Origin: Desulfovibrio aminophilus DSM 12254
Lineage (GTDB): Bacteria; Desulfobacterota; Desulfovibrionia; Desulfovibrionales; Desulfovibrionaceae
Length of the DNA: 64,000 nucleotides
Assembly: GCF_000422565.1 (NCBI RefSeq)
Contig: NZ_KE383875.1
Span: 7,501-71,500, forward strand
Direction of reading: 5' to 3'
Part shown: one piece after another, positions 18,672 through 28,371 of the stretch
Numbering within the stretch: position 1 is the first letter of the stretch
Layout of the letters: every line of letters starts with the position of its first letter
Notes under the pieces: model-generated
What the model was told of the DNA's origin: nothing
Databases searched by the model: none
The model's input: the letters and a program-made list of their open reading frames with translations, nothing else
Position numbers and translations under genes: made by a program

Positions 18672-20774
18672 ATGCATTCCGATGCCCCCCTCAAGGCCCT
18701 GTTCGAGCCTCGGTCCGTGGTGGTAGTGGGGGCTTCCCGCCACCCCGGCAAGGTCGGACACACGGTCCTGTCGAACCTCGTCTCCTCCGGGTATACGGGG
18801 AAAATCCTGCCCGTCAACCCGGCGGGCGGAGACCTCCTCGGCCTGCCGGTGCTGCGCGACGTGTCCGAACTGCCCGACGGTCCGGACCTGGCCGTGATCT
18901 GCCTGCCCCGCGAAAAAGTCCGCCCCGTGCTGGAGGCCCTGGCCGCCAAGTCGTTGCGCGCGGCCATCGTGCTCGCCGCCGGTTTCAAGGAAACCGGCAA
19001 GGACGGCTGGCGGCTGGAAGAGGAGCTGGCCAGGATCGCCCGCCGCCGGGGCATCGTCCTGTTGGGGCCCAACTCCCTGGGACTGATGAACGCGCCCTTC
19101 GGCCTGAACGCGAGCTTCGCCCGGGCCTGCCCGGCTTCCGGCAACATCGCCTTTTTTTCCCAGTCCGGGGCCCTCTGCGCGGCCATCCTGGATTGGGCCG
19201 TGTCCGAAGACATGGGCTTCTCCAAGTTCGTGAGCCTGGGCAACAAGGCCGTGCTCTCCGAGGCCCACATGCTGGAGGCCCTGGGCGACGACCCGGACAC
19301 GCGGGTCATCCTGGGCTACTGCGAAAGCGTGGACAACGGCCAGGAACTTCTTTCCGCCGCCCAGAGGGTCACGGCCAAGAAACCCGTGGTCATGATCAAG
19401 GCCGGCGCCACCCCGGCGGGCGCGCGCGCCGCCTCCAACCACACCGGCTCCCTGGCGGGATCGCCACCGGCCTATGAGGCCGCCTTCCGCCAAGCGGGCA
19501 TCCTGCACGCCCCGGACGTGGAGAGCCTCTTCGACCTGGCCGGGGCCTTCTCCTCCCAGCCGCTGCCCAAGGGCCCCAACTTGGTGGTGGTCACCAACTC
19601 CGGCGGTCCCGGCATCCTGACCGCCGACGCCTGCGAGAACTCGCGGCTCCAGCTCATGCGCCCCGGCGCGGCCACCCTGGAGCGCCTGCGCACGGTCCTG
19701 CCGTCCTTCGCCTCGCTGTACAATCCCATCGACATCATCGGCGACGCCGACGCCGCCCGCTACCGGGCCACGCTGGAGGCCGTGCTGGCCGACGAGATGG
19801 CCCACGCCGTGCTCGTGCTCCTCACGCCCACCTCCGCGGCCCAGATCGAGGAGACCGCCCGGGCCGTGGTCGAGGCTTCCAAGGACTGCGGCAAGCCCGT
19901 GTTCGCCTGTTTCATGGGCGGCCCCCGGGTGGCCCCGGGCCGGGACATCCTGGTGGAGGCCGGAGTGCCCTGCTACGCCTTCCCCGAATCCGCCGTGCGG
20001 GCCATGGAGGCCATGTACGCCTATCATTCCTGGCGCAGCCGGGCCTATCCGGTGGAAATCTGCTTCCGACGCGACAAGGGCAAGGCCGAGTCCCTGCTGC
20101 GCGAGGCGCGGGCCACCGGCCTCGCCGACCTTTCCGAAAGCCAGGCCATGCAGCTGGCCCTGGCCTATGAACTGCCCGTTCCCGAGACGAAATTCGCCCG
20201 CACCAGCGACGAGGCGGCCAGGATCGCCAAACGCATCGGTTTCCCCGTGGCCCTGAAGATCGCCTCCCCGCACCTGGTCAGCAAGGCCGCCGCCGGGGGC
20301 GTGGCCCTGGGCCTGTCCGACGCCGAAGCCGTGCGCCGGGCCTTCCTGGAGCTGACCTCGCGCCTGGCCCGCACCCGCGAAGACGTGCACGTCACCGGCT
20401 GCATGGTCCAGGCCATGGGCCCGGCCGACGCGCGCGCCGTGGCGGTCTGGATGCGCCGCGACCAACAGTTCGGGCCGCTGCTCTCCTTCGGTCTGGCCGG
20501 TGCCTACACCGACGTCCTGCACGACCTCACCTTCCGCCTGGCCCCGCTCACCGTGGGCGACGCCCAGGAAATGGTCCGCGAAATCAAAACGTTTCCCCTG
20601 CTGCGCGGGGTGCGCGGCCAGAAACCCGCCGCCTTGGGCGCCATCGAGGACATCCTGCTCACCGTTTCCCAGATCGCCGTGGACTTCCCGGAGATCGCGG
20701 AGGTCGAGCTCAACCCCATACTGGTCAACGAGGAGGGCGCGGTGGTGGCCGACGTGAAGATCGCCATCGCCTGA
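18672..20774 (+). CDS. acetate-CoA ligase (ADP-forming), fused alpha/beta, copy 1
   Basis: A 700-residue NDP-forming acyl-CoA synthetase that makes ATP from acyl-CoA. Domains run CoA-binding (residues about 5-135), succinyl-CoA-ligase-like (about 150-300) with the phospho-acceptor His257 in [11 protein letters not shown], and a C-terminal ATP-grasp domain (about 475-700, ending [20 protein letters not shown]). It is paralogous to the protein at 53788-55896 and likewise followed by a DRTGG protein. No convincing ribosome site precedes the ATG, which is only 21 bases from divergent rnc. The acyl substrate could be acetate or a branched/aryl acid. Confidence 0.92.
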   Translation: MHSDAPLKALFEPRSVVVVGASRHPGKVGHTVLSNLVSSGYTGKILPVNPAGGDLLGLPVLRDVSELPDGPDLAVICLPREKVRPVLEALAAKSLRAAIVLAAGFKETGKDGWRLEEELARIARRRGIVLLGPNSLGLMNAPFGLNASFARACPASGNIAFFSQSGALCAAILDWAVSEDMGFSKFVSLGNKAVLSEAHMLEALGDDPDTRVILGYCESVDNGQELLSAAQRVTAKKPVVMIKAGATPAGARAASNHTGSLAGSPPAYEAAFRQAGILHAPDVESLFDLAGAFSSQPLPKGPNLVVVTNSGGPGILTADACENSRLQLMRPGAATLERLRTVLPSFASLYNPIDIIGDADAARYRATLEAVLADEMAHAVLVLLTPTSAAQIEETARAVVEASKDCGKPVFACFMGGPRVAPGRDILVEAGVPCYAFPESAVRAMEAMYAYHSWRSRAYPVEICFRRDKGKAESLLREARATGLADLSESQAMQLALAYELPVPETKFARTSDEAARIAKRIGFPVALKIASPHLVSKAAAGGVALGLSDAEAVRRAFLELTSRLARTREDVHVTGCMVQAMGPADARAVAVWMRRDQQFGPLLSFGLAGAYTDVLHDLTFRLAPLTVGDAQEMVREIKTFPLLRGVRGQKPAALGAIEDILLTVSQIAVDFPEIAEVELNPILVNEEGAVVADVKIAIA

Positions 20775-20793
20775 TCCCCCCGAGGAGAACGAC

Positions 20794-21855
20794 ATGCCCG
20801 GACTCTACATCGGCTCCACTTCCGGCTATTCCGGCAAGAACATGATCATCATGGGCATCGGCCTCCACTTCCGCAAGGAGGGGCTGAACCTGGGCTACAT
20901 GAAGCCCGTGGGCGCCATGCCCCTGGAAAAGGACGGCCGCCTCGGCGACGAGGACGCCTTCTTCGTCCAGGACGTGCTCGGTCTGGACCAGCCCGTTGAG
21001 GACGTGACCCCGGTGGTCGTGACCCACGACTTCAAGGTCAAGGCCTTCGCCGGCCCTTGCGGCGGGCTGCTGGAACGCATCGCGGAAAGCTACGGCAAGA
21101 TCAGCCAGGGCCGCGACCTGACCCTGGTGGGCGGCTCCGGCTCCATGTACTCGGGCAAATACTGCTGCACCGACGGCGTGTCAGTGGTCCAGCGCCTGGG
21201 CCTGAAGACCGTGGTCATCGACCGTTTCCAGAAGGAGCTGCACTACGACACCCTGGTGGTCCTCAAGGAGGCCCTGGGCGACCAGCTCCTGGGCGTGGTC
21301 CTCAACGACATCCCGCCGGCCTTCATGGACGAGGTGGAAAATCTCATCGCGCCCTTCCTGAACAGCCGGGGCATCAAGGTTCTGGGCATCATCCCCAAAG
21401 ACCCGCTCATGGGCGCCATCAAGGTGGCCGATTTGGCCGAACGCCTGGGCGGCAAGATCATCTCGGCCCACAACAAGGCCGAGCGGGTGGTGGAGAACTT
21501 CCTCATCGGCACCATGCAGGTGGAGAACTTCATGACCCACTTCCGACGGAGCAAAAACTCGGCGGTCATCGTGGGCGGCGACCGGGCCGACGTGCAGCTG
21601 GTGGCCCTGGAGGGCGACTGCCCCTGCCTGGTGCTCACCGGCAACCTCTACCCCAACGACATCATCCTGACCCGCTCCGAGGTGCTCGAAACGCCGATCA
21701 TCATGGTCCGCGAGGACACATACTCCGTGGCCAAGAAGATGGAGACCATCCTCTCGCGCCACAAGCTGCGCGACGCCATCAAGATCCGCCAGGGCGCGGA
21801 ACTGGTGGCCCGGCACCTGGACTTCGCGGCCATCCGCGAAGGCTTGGGTCTCTAA
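20794..21855 (+). CDS. stand-alone BioD-like/DRTGG-domain protein (Pta N-terminal-type), copy 1
   Basis: A 353-residue protein matching only the N-terminal half of long phosphotransacetylases. A BioD-like AAA_26 part comes first ([41 protein letters not shown]). The DRTGG domain follows ([19 protein letters not shown]...[20 protein letters not shown]). The catalytic PTA domain is absent. The phosphate loop ends GKN instead of GKS/T, so nucleotide binding is uncertain. It starts 19 bases after the acetate-CoA ligase with GAGGAG upstream. It probably senses a metabolite and tunes the ligase; this is inferred from its position, repeated at 52656-53729. Confidence 0.85.
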   Translation: MPGLYIGSTSGYSGKNMIIMGIGLHFRKEGLNLGYMKPVGAMPLEKDGRLGDEDAFFVQDVLGLDQPVEDVTPVVVTHDFKVKAFAGPCGGLLERIAESYGKISQGRDLTLVGGSGSMYSGKYCCTDGVSVVQRLGLKTVVIDRFQKELHYDTLVVLKEALGDQLLGVVLNDIPPAFMDEVENLIAPFLNSRGIKVLGIIPKDPLMGAIKVADLAERLGGKIISAHNKAERVVENFLIGTMQVENFMTHFRRSKNSAVIVGGDRADVQLVALEGDCPCLVLTGNLYPNDIILTRSEVLETPIIMVREDTYSVAKKMETILSRHKLRDAIKIRQGAELVARHLDFAAIREGLGL

Positions 21856-22371
21856 ATGGCCGCCATGAAGACTCTCTTCCAGACCCTGGCCCGCTACAAC
21901 GCCTGGGCCAACGCCCGGCTCTACGTCGAGTTGACGCCTCTCTCCCCGGAACAGCTCGCCGAGGCTCTGGACGTCAACTTCGGCTCCATCCTGGGTATCC
22001 TGAATCACGGCCTGCTGGGCGACCAGCTCTGGCTGAACCGCTTCACCGGTCGGGGGCCGACTCCGGCCTCCATCGCCGAGGTGGTCCACCCGGACCTGCC
22101 GGGACTCACTGCGGCCCGCGTGGCCGAGGACGAGAACATCATCCGCTTCGCCGACTCTCTCAACCCCGGCGACGAACTGCGGGTTCTCTCCTACACCTCC
22201 ACCGAGGGAATCGCCTTCGCCGAGCCCATGGCCCTGCTTCTGAGCCACTTCTTCAACCACCAGACCCATCACCGGGGCCAGGTGCACGCCCTGCTCGGCC
22301 GCTTCGGCGTCCGGCCGCGTGACCTCGACCTGGTCTTCTTCCAGAAGGAGACCGGGACCTACCCCGGCTGA
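21856..22371 (+). CDS. DinB-family protein
   Basis: A 171-residue four-helix-bundle protein of the DinB/YfiT group. The three metal-ligand histidines are visible (HGLLGDQLW, and HFFNHQTHHRGQ with two). The N-terminus LARYNAWANARLY is typical. Family members are metal-dependent thiol S-transferases or of unknown function. The ATG is directly adjacent to the TAA of the DRTGG gene; an ATG nine bases further in is an alternative start. It is probably co-transcribed with the preceding genes. Confidence 0.88.
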   Translation: MAAMKTLFQTLARYNAWANARLYVELTPLSPEQLAEALDVNFGSILGILNHGLLGDQLWLNRFTGRGPTPASIAEVVHPDLPGLTAARVAEDENIIRFADSLNPGDELRVLSYTSTEGIAFAEPMALLLSHFFNHQTHHRGQVHALLGRFGVRPRDLDLVFFQKETGTYPG

Positions 22372-22398
22372 CGACGGCGCGGCAGCCAAGGACAGACC

Positions 22399-23103
22399 GT
22401 GGACCTTCTCAGCGCCGAGAACATCGTCGCCCTGCTCACCCTCACCTCCCTGGAGGTGGTGCTGGGCATCGACAACATCGTCTTCGTGGTGGTCATCGCC
22501 GGACGCCTGCCGCGCCGCACCCGCGATCTGGCCCGCCGCCTGGGCCTGGGTCTGGCCATGGTCACCCGCATCCTGCTCCTGCTGGCCATCAGCTGGATCA
22601 TGCGCCTGACCGCGCCGCTGTTCAGCGTCCTAGAGCACGCGGTTTCGGGCCGCGACCTCGTTCTCCTGCTGGGCGGGCTCTTCCTCATCGGCAAGGCCAC
22701 CCTGGAAATCCACGGCAAGATCGAGGACGAAAACGGCCATAAGCCCCAGGCAGACGGCGCCGGATCGCTGATCGCGGCCGTGGTCCAGATCGGCCTGCTG
22801 GACATCGTCTTCTCCCTGGATTCGGTGATCACGGCCGTGGGCATGGCCCAGGACGTGCGCATCATGGTGGCGGCCATCGTCGTCGCCGTGATCGTGATGC
22901 TCTTCTTCTCCGGACCGGTGGGCCGCTTCGTGCACAAGCACCCCACAGTCCAGATGCTGGCCTTCTCCTTCCTCCTGTTGGTGGGGGTGTTCCTGGTGGC
23001 CGAGGGCCTGGGCAAGCACATCGACCGGGGCTACATCTATTTCGCCATGGCCTTCTCGCTCTTCGTGGAACTTCTCAACCTGCGCATACGGAGAAAAGCA
23101 TGA
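22399..23103 (+). CDS. TerC-family integral membrane protein
   Basis: A 234-residue protein with seven predicted transmembrane helices. It carries the TerC/YoaE signatures GIDNIVFVVVIAGRLP (near residue 23) and DIVFSLDSVITAVGMAQD, whose acidic residues lie in the membrane. TerC proteins take part in metal (Mn2+) export and metalation of secreted proteins. It begins at a GTG with AAGGA upstream, and its stop overlaps the next ATG (ATGA), indicating translational coupling with the LOG gene. Confidence 0.9.
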   Translation: MDLLSAENIVALLTLTSLEVVLGIDNIVFVVVIAGRLPRRTRDLARRLGLGLAMVTRILLLLAISWIMRLTAPLFSVLEHAVSGRDLVLLLGGLFLIGKATLEIHGKIEDENGHKPQADGAGSLIAAVVQIGLLDIVFSLDSVITAVGMAQDVRIMVAAIVVAVIVMLFFSGPVGRFVHKHPTVQMLAFSFLLLVGVFLVAEGLGKHIDRGYIYFAMAFSLFVELLNLRIRRKA

Positions 23104-23684
23104 AACGCGTCTGCGTCTTCCTGGGGTCCAACCCGGGACGCAACCACCGCTATCTGGAAGCCGCCCGGGCCACCGGGCGGGAACTGGCCCACCGGGGCCT
23201 GGACGTGGTCTATGGGGGCTCCAACGTGGGCCTCATGCGGGAACTGGCCGACTCGGCCCTGGAAGCCGGGGGCAAGGTTCTGGGCGTAATCCCCGAGGCC
23301 CTGCGGCGCAAGGAGATCGCCCACCCGGGCCTGACCGAGCTGCACGTGGTTGCCTCCATGCACGAACGCAAGGCCATGATGGCCGAACTCGCGGACGCCT
23401 TCATCGCCCTGCCCGGAGGGCTGGGCACCCTGGAGGAGCTCTGCGAGATCCTCACCTGGGCCCAGCTCGGCTTCCACAAGAAGCCCTGCGGCCTGCTGGA
23501 CGTGGACGGCTACTACGGCCCGCTGAACGCCTTCCTGGACCAGGCCGTGGGCGAGGGTTTCGTCATGGCCGCGCATCGCTCCATGCTCCTCTCGGCCACG
23601 AATCCGGCCGCGCTCCTGGACCTCTTCGCGGGCTACGTGCCGCCGACGGTGGACAAGTGGATCGAAAAACGACAGGGGTTGTGA
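23100..23684 (+). CDS. LOG-family nucleoside 5'-monophosphate phosphoribohydrolase
   Basis: A 194-residue Rossmann-fold enzyme of the TIGR00730/LOG family, cleaving the base from (cytokinin-type) nucleoside monophosphates. The diagnostic PGGLGTLEE (residues 105-113) and the upstream SMHERKAMM are present, as is the GSNPGRN/GGSNVGLM substrate loop. It overlaps terC by four bases and precedes a 62-residue protein by two bases. The physiological substrate in bacteria is usually unknown. Confidence 0.92.
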   Translation: MKRVCVFLGSNPGRNHRYLEAARATGRELAHRGLDVVYGGSNVGLMRELADSALEAGGKVLGVIPEALRRKEIAHPGLTELHVVASMHERKAMMAELADAFIALPGGLGTLEELCEILTWAQLGFHKKPCGLLDVDGYYGPLNAFLDQAVGEGFVMAAHRSMLLSATNPAALLDLFAGYVPPTVDKWIEKRQGL

Positions 23685-23686
23685 AC

Positions 23687-23875
23687 ATGCGCGACTTCAA
23701 GGTCTTCATCCAGGCCGTGCGCGGCGAGGGAGCCGAGCGCGAGGAGCGGATGTTCCGCTATGATGAGACGGCCCCGGACGCGGACGCGGCCCGGGCCTCG
23801 GCCAAGGCCAAGTTCGAACTGGAATGGGCGGCCAAGGGCTGGCATGCCGAAAGCGCGGGCGTCCTGGAAATGTAG
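23687..23875 (+). CDS. small conserved-looking protein of unknown function
   Basis: A 62-residue soluble protein (starting MRDFKVFIQAVRGEGAEREE), too short for confident classification. The ATG at 23687 lies two bases after the LOG stop with AGGGG upstream; an in-frame upstream ATG at 23657 would overlap the LOG gene. Composition and codon use match the neighbours. It is followed at once by a strong terminator, so it is the last gene of the 20.8-23.9 kb run. Similar short ORFs with an N-terminal beta strand and C-terminal helix are known as hypothetical proteins. Confidence 0.65.
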   Translation: MRDFKVFIQAVRGEGAEREERMFRYDETAPDADAARASAKAKFELEWAAKGWHAESAGVLEM

Positions 23876-23897
23876 CCGCCTTCGGCGATAGAATGGA

Positions 23898-23934
23898 AAA
23901 AGCCCGGCGCGGTGTTCCGTGTCGGGCTTTTCGT
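23898..23934. terminator. bidirectional terminator
   Basis: AAAAGCCCG (23898-23906) pairs with CGGGCTTTT (23923-23931), and further G-C/G-U pairs shorten the loop. It lies between the convergent LOG run (+) and rpsA-sppA (-). Confidence 0.88.
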
Positions 23935-23953
23935 TTCGGGATATCCTTCCCAC

Positions 23954-24859
23954 TCAGGGGAATCGGAAGAGAAAGCTCGGCAGGCTCCAGCGCCCCTCGG
24001 GCACATAGTGCTGCACCGTGTCCAACAGGCGTTCGAGATAGTCGCGCTTGTCCGGCGGCCCTTCCTTCAGCGGCACGTCCGCCTCGGTGACGCCGCACAG
24101 CTCCTTGAGCGCCTGCAGGGCCTCCTGTTCGCCGCCCAGGCGGTCCACCAGCCCGGCCTTCTGGGCCTGGCGGCCGGTGAGAGCCCTGCCGTCAGCCAGG
24201 GCCTGCACGTCCTTCCGGGTCATGTTGCGCGAGTCGGCGACGTCGCCCACGAACTGCTCGTGCAGGTCCATGATCACGGACATGATCTGGGTCCGTTGCT
24301 CCGGGGTCAGACTCCTGAACGGCGAACCAGCGCCCTTGTTCTTGCCGCTGGAGAGCAGTTCCTGGCGGATGCCGAAGCGCTCGATGAGCTGCTGCACGTC
24401 CAGGTACTCCATGAGCACGCCGATGCTGGCCGTGAGCGAACCGGGGTTGGCCACGATCATGGTCGACGGCGCGGCCACGTAGTATCCGCCCGAGGCGGCC
24501 ACGGAGCCGAAGGAGGAGACCACCGGCTTGGTCTTGGCCAGGTCTCGCACGGCCTCGAATATCTCCTGGGAGGGGCCGATGGCGCCGCCCGGGGAGTCGA
24601 TGCGCAGAAGCACTCCCTTGACCGCGCCGTCGTCGCGCAGCTCCTGGAGCCAGTCCACGGTTTCCCCGGAACTCATGATCAGGCCGCTGATGTGGCAGAC
24701 GCCCAGGGCCTGGCCCGACAGGCCGCCGGCGAGCTTGCGGTCGAACAAACGCGAAGCGGCCATGGCCCCCAGAATGAGGGCCACGGCCGTTACGATCAGT
24801 AAGGAACCGAAGAGAAACGGATGCTTCTGGGAGAAGCGCTCGTTATTCCTCGTCTCCAT
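23954..24859 (-). CDS. sppA: signal peptide peptidase SppA (short form)
   Basis: A 301-residue membrane-anchored serine protease that degrades cleaved signal peptides. A transmembrane helix occupies residues about 14-36. The catalytic Ser123 lies in GSVAASGGYYVA. The Lys of the Ser-Lys dyad is in SSGKNKGAGSPFR (Lys175 by comparison with short SppA). This is the single-domain form. The ATG at 24859 lies inside the end of rpsA (17-base overlap), so the two are translationally coupled; longer upstream starts would overlap rpsA further and lack support. Confidence 0.93.
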   Translation of the reverse strand: METRNNERFSQKHPFLFGSLLIVTAVALILGAMAASRLFDRKLAGGLSGQALGVCHISGLIMSSGETVDWLQELRDDGAVKGVLLRIDSPGGAIGPSQEIFEAVRDLAKTKPVVSSFGSVAASGGYYVAAPSTMIVANPGSLTASIGVLMEYLDVQQLIERFGIRQELLSSGKNKGAGSPFRSLTPEQRTQIMSVIMDLHEQFVGDVADSRNMTRKDVQALADGRALTGRQAQKAGLVDRLGGEQEALQALKELCGVTEADVPLKEGPPDKRDYLERLLDTVQHYVPEGRWSLPSFLFRFP

Positions 24860-26582
24860 CGCCTGCGTTCTCGTTGGAGGCGTCCTCGAGCTTCTGGCGC
24901 AGCAGGTCGCCCAGCGTGCTGCCGGTTTCGGGGCCGGCGGTGCTGAAGTTCTTGGGCTTCTTGCGCTCCTCGTCATCCTTGATCTGCTTCACGGACAGGC
25001 CCAGACGGCGCTCATCCGCGCTCACATGGATGACCTTGGCCTCGATGACGTCCCCTTCCTTGTAGACCTCGGAGGGGCTTTTGATCTTCTTGCGGCTGAT
25101 CTCGGAGACGTGGACCAGGCCCTCGATGCCTTCCTCCACCTCGACGAACAGGCCGAAGTCGGTGATGTTCGTCACCGCGCCCTTGATCAGGGAGCCGACC
25201 GGGTACTTGGACGGCACCAGGCTCCAGGGATCCTCGGAGAGCTGCTTCACGCCGAGCGTGAACTTCTCGTTCTCCTTGTCCACGGTGAGCACCTTGGCCT
25301 GGATCACGTCGCCGACCTTGTAGACCTCGGAGGGATGACGGATCTTCTTGGTCCAGGAGATGTCGGACACGTGGATCAGGCCGTCGATGCCTTCCTCGAT
25401 GCCGATGAACACGCCGAACTCGGTGATGTTCTTGATCGTGCCCTCAAGGATGGTGCCCTCGGGGTACTTCTCGGCCACCACGTCCCAGGGGTTGGGGCGG
25501 ATCTGCTTCATGCCGAGGCTGATGCGCTTCTTGTCCTGGTCCACGCCCAGCACGATGACCTCGACCTCGTCCCCGGCGCGCACCATCTGGGAGGGGTGGC
25601 GCAGCTTGCGGGTCCAGGACATCTCGGAGATGTGCACCAGGCCCTCGACGCCGGGCTCCAGCTCGACGAAGGCACCGTAGTCGGCCAGGTTCGTGACCTT
25701 GCCCTTGTACTTCTCGCCCTCGGGATACTTGCCGGCGATGTTCTCCCACGGATCGGGCACGAGCTGCTTGAGACCCAGGGAGACCTTCTGGCCCTGCTTG
25801 TCGAAGTTCAGAACCTTCAGCTCAAGCTCGTCGCCCAGGCCGACCATCTCCTTGGGATGTTTGATGCGCTTCCAGGACATGTCGGTGATGTGCAGCAGGC
25901 CGTCGAGGCCGCCCAGGTCGATGAACACGCCGTACTCGGTGATGTTCTTGACCTTGCCGGTGACGATCTGGCCTTCATCGAGATGGTCCAGAAGCTTGTC
26001 ACGCTGCTCGGAACGCTGCTCCTCCAGGAGAACCCGGCGGGAGACGATGACGTTGCTCCGGCGGCGATTGATCTTGAGGATCTTGAACTCGAACTCCTGG
26101 CCCACGAGCGCGTCCATGTCCGGGACCGGACGCAGATCGACGTGGGAGCCGGGCAGGAAGGCCTCGACGCCGCCCAGGTCCACCGTGTAGCCGCCCTTGA
26201 TGCGGCGCACGATGCGGCCCTTGGTGGTGCCGTCCTTCTCCTGCACGTCCTCCAGGGTATCGAAGAGCTTCATCCGCTTGGCCTTGTCACGGGACAGGTG
26301 GATGGTGCCCTCGGATTCGTCCTTGTTGGACACGAAAACGTCCACCTTGTCGCCAACGGACACGGTGACGTTGCCCTCGGAATCGGTGAACTCGGAAAGG
26401 GGGATCTGGCCTTCGGACTTGAAGTTCACGTCCACCAGGACGTGGTCCTTGTCGACCTTGACCACCTGGCCGGGGACGATGGTGCCCTCATCCAGATCGC
26501 CGAAGTCGGCCTTGAGATAATTCTCCAGTTCCGCCGCGAAGTTCACATCCATTTCCGGGGTGGCTTCCGATTTCTTTTCCAT
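24843..26582 (-). CDS. rpsA: 30S ribosomal protein S1
   Basis: A 579-residue protein with six S1 RNA-binding repeats (about residues 30-100, 115-185, 205-275, 290-362, 377-449 and 464-536). Repeats 3-6 show the classic EGxxVxGxVKNITEYGVFIDLGGLDGLLHITDMSW pattern. The C-terminal tail is acidic. It binds mRNA leaders on the small ribosomal subunit. GGAGGT lies seven bases before the ATG. sppA follows with overlap. Confidence 0.97.
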   Translation of the reverse strand: MEKKSEATPEMDVNFAAELENYLKADFGDLDEGTIVPGQVVKVDKDHVLVDVNFKSEGQIPLSEFTDSEGNVTVSVGDKVDVFVSNKDESEGTIHLSRDKAKRMKLFDTLEDVQEKDGTTKGRIVRRIKGGYTVDLGGVEAFLPGSHVDLRPVPDMDALVGQEFEFKILKINRRRSNVIVSRRVLLEEQRSEQRDKLLDHLDEGQIVTGKVKNITEYGVFIDLGGLDGLLHITDMSWKRIKHPKEMVGLGDELELKVLNFDKQGQKVSLGLKQLVPDPWENIAGKYPEGEKYKGKVTNLADYGAFVELEPGVEGLVHISEMSWTRKLRHPSQMVRAGDEVEVIVLGVDQDKKRISLGMKQIRPNPWDVVAEKYPEGTILEGTIKNITEFGVFIGIEEGIDGLIHVSDISWTKKIRHPSEVYKVGDVIQAKVLTVDKENEKFTLGVKQLSEDPWSLVPSKYPVGSLIKGAVTNITDFGLFVEVEEGIEGLVHVSEISRKKIKSPSEVYKEGDVIEAKVIHVSADERRLGLSVKQIKDDEERKKPKNFSTAGPETGSTLGDLLRQKLEDASNENAGDGDEE

Positions 26583-26802
26583 ATGTTACCTCCAACAACG
26601 CGCCCTTGGGCAGCAGTATTGTCCTTTCCGACGGGGTTTCGGCCGGGCCGATTCCCGTCCTGTATTCCGTCTTGCGGCTTTCCCGGCCACGCGCGGCGCG
26701 TCGGCCGGGGGTGGCCCGAAAGAAACATGCTTCTATCCAAATTCACCCAATCTGTAAACCGTTTTCTCCCCCGCGTCGAGGCGGGCCGCCGAAAACGCGA
26801 AA

Positions 26803-26829
26803 GGGCCCGGCGCATCACGCCCCGGGCCC
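26803..26829 (-). terminator. possible terminator after phoU
   Basis: GGGCCCGG (26803-26810) pairs with CCGGGCCC (26822-26829). On the minus strand it is followed by CTTTCGCGTTTT, an imperfect T-rich stretch. It lies about 30 bases past the phoU stop and upstream of the rpsA leader. Confidence 0.45.
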
Positions 26830-26857
26830 CCGGCTTTTTCGTTCCGACTCGGGCGGA

Positions 26858-27523
26858 TCAGCCTCGGCAACGGTGCTTCACGTTCTCGCCCTCGACGATG
26901 AAGATCACGGTTTCGGCCACGTTGGTGGCCAGGTCGCCCACGCGCTCCAGGTGCCGGGCGGCCATGATGGCATGCACCCCGCGCTCCACGATGCGCGTCT
27001 CGGTGACCATGTCGTTGATGTACTGCTTGAGCAGCTTGATGGACAGCTCGTCGGCCTCGTTGTCCATGGCGCAGACCTGCTCCGCGAGCTTGGAGTCCTC
27101 CTCCACGAAGCTCTTCAGCGCCGCGGAGAGCATCCGCTTGGACACTTCGGTGAGTTGCTCCATCTTCTGGTTGTAGGGCAGGGGCGGCCGTGTGGAGAGG
27201 AACAGGGCCCGGTGGGCCAAGTTCACGGCCTCGTCGCCCAGCCGCTCCAGGTTCATGGTGATCCGCATGGCCCCGACGATGCCGCGCAGATCCTTGGCCA
27301 TGGGCTGGTCCAGGGCCAGCAGCTCGAGATTGAAGCGGTCGATGGCGTTCTCGAGATCGTTGATCTCGATGTCCCCCATGATCACGTCCTCGGCCAGATC
27401 GCTGTCGTACTCGAGATAGGCCTTGATGGAGCTGTGCACGGCCTTTTCGGAGAGGGCGGCCATGCGCAGAACCTGCATCTTGAGCTCCTCGAGCTTCTTG
27501 TGGAAGTGGGCGCGCTGTTCCAT
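26858..27523 (-). CDS. phoU: phosphate signalling protein PhoU
   Basis: A 221-residue all-helical protein with two PhoU repeats, each ending in the metal-binding ExxxD pattern (MNLERLGDEAVNLAH and RHLERVGDLATNVAE). PhoU connects the Pst transporter with the PhoR kinase and lowers phosphate uptake when phosphate is plentiful. It begins 9 bases after the pstB stop, with a GGAG in the gap. It is driven from the PHO box upstream of pstB. Confidence 0.96.
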   Translation of the reverse strand: MEQRAHFHKKLEELKMQVLRMAALSEKAVHSSIKAYLEYDSDLAEDVIMGDIEINDLENAIDRFNLELLALDQPMAKDLRGIVGAMRITMNLERLGDEAVNLAHRALFLSTRPPLPYNQKMEQLTEVSKRMLSAALKSFVEEDSKLAEQVCAMDNEADELSIKLLKQYINDMVTETRIVERGVHAIMAARHLERVGDLATNVAETVIFIVEGENVKHRCRG

Positions 27524-27532
27524 GTCGATCTC

Positions 27533-28294
27533 CTAGCCGAACCGTCCGGTGATGTAGTCTTCCGTCTGCTTGTTCTTGGGCTGCGTGAACATGTTCTTGG
27601 TGCGGTCCACCTCGATGAGCCGCCCCATGTAGAAGAAGGCCGTGCGGTCCGAGACGCGCGCCGCCTGCTGCATGCTGTGGGTCACGATGATGATGGTGAA
27701 GTTCTTCTTCAGCTCGTGGATGAGATCCTCGATCTTCTGGGTTGCGATGGGGTCCAGGGCGGAGGCGGGCTCGTCCATGAGGACCACCTCCGGCTCCACG
27801 GCCAGGGCCCGGGCGATGCACAGACGCTGCTGCTGCCCGCCGGAGAGGCCCAGGGCCGAGGAATGCAGGCGGTCCTTGACCTCGTCCCAGAGCGCGGCCC
27901 GCCGGAGGCTCTCCACCACGCGCTGTTCGATGATCTGCTTGTCCTTGAGGCCGTTGACCCGCAACCCGTAGGCCACGTTCTCGAAAATGGTTTTGGGAAA
28001 GGGATTGGGCTTTTGGAAGACCATGCCGATGCGGCGGCGCAGAGCCACCACATCCAGACCTGGGGCGTAGATGTCCTCTTCGCCCAAGGTCAGACGGCCT
28101 TCCACCTGGGTTCCGGGAATGAGGTCGTTCATGCGGTTGATGCACCGCAGATAGGTGCTCTTGCCGCACCCGGACGGCCCGATGAGGGCCGTGACCTGGT
28201 TCTCCTCGAACTCCAGGCTGATGTCGTCCAGGGCCTTGAAGTCGCCGTAGTAGAAATTGAGGCCCTCGGACGCGACCTTGATCTTCCTCGACAT
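27533..28294 (-). CDS. pstB: phosphate ABC transporter ATP-binding protein
   Basis: A 253-residue ATPase of the high-affinity phosphate importer. Walker [10 protein letters not shown], the Pst-type [20 protein letters not shown], signature LSGGQQQR, Walker [13 protein letters not shown] and the switch His in [22 protein letters not shown] are all visible. The ATG at 28294 has GGAG upstream; in-frame starts further up would run into the promoter. pstS, pstC and pstA are not adjacent, so this organism keeps pstB-phoU as a separate unit. Confidence 0.96.
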   Translation of the reverse strand: MSRKIKVASEGLNFYYGDFKALDDISLEFEENQVTALIGPSGCGKSTYLRCINRMNDLIPGTQVEGRLTLGEEDIYAPGLDVVALRRRIGMVFQKPNPFPKTIFENVAYGLRVNGLKDKQIIEQRVVESLRRAALWDEVKDRLHSSALGLSGGQQQRLCIARALAVEPEVVLMDEPASALDPIATQKIEDLIHELKKNFTIIIVTHSMQQAARVSDRTAFFYMGRLIEVDRTKNMFTQPKNKQTEDYITGRFG

Positions 28295-28371
28295 GGGGTT
28301 CTCCGCCTGCGCTGCGGCCGGAAGCGTTCCGGCGCGGGATACGTTCAGATGGCCATCAGTATCGCGCGTCG

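Noticed and set aside
17949-20795. A 948-codon open frame on the minus strand covering rnc and the antisense of the acetate-CoA ligase.
   Set aside because: Only its last 233 codons are the real rnc. The rest is the GC-rich antisense shadow of 18672-20774, with no homology or ribosome site.
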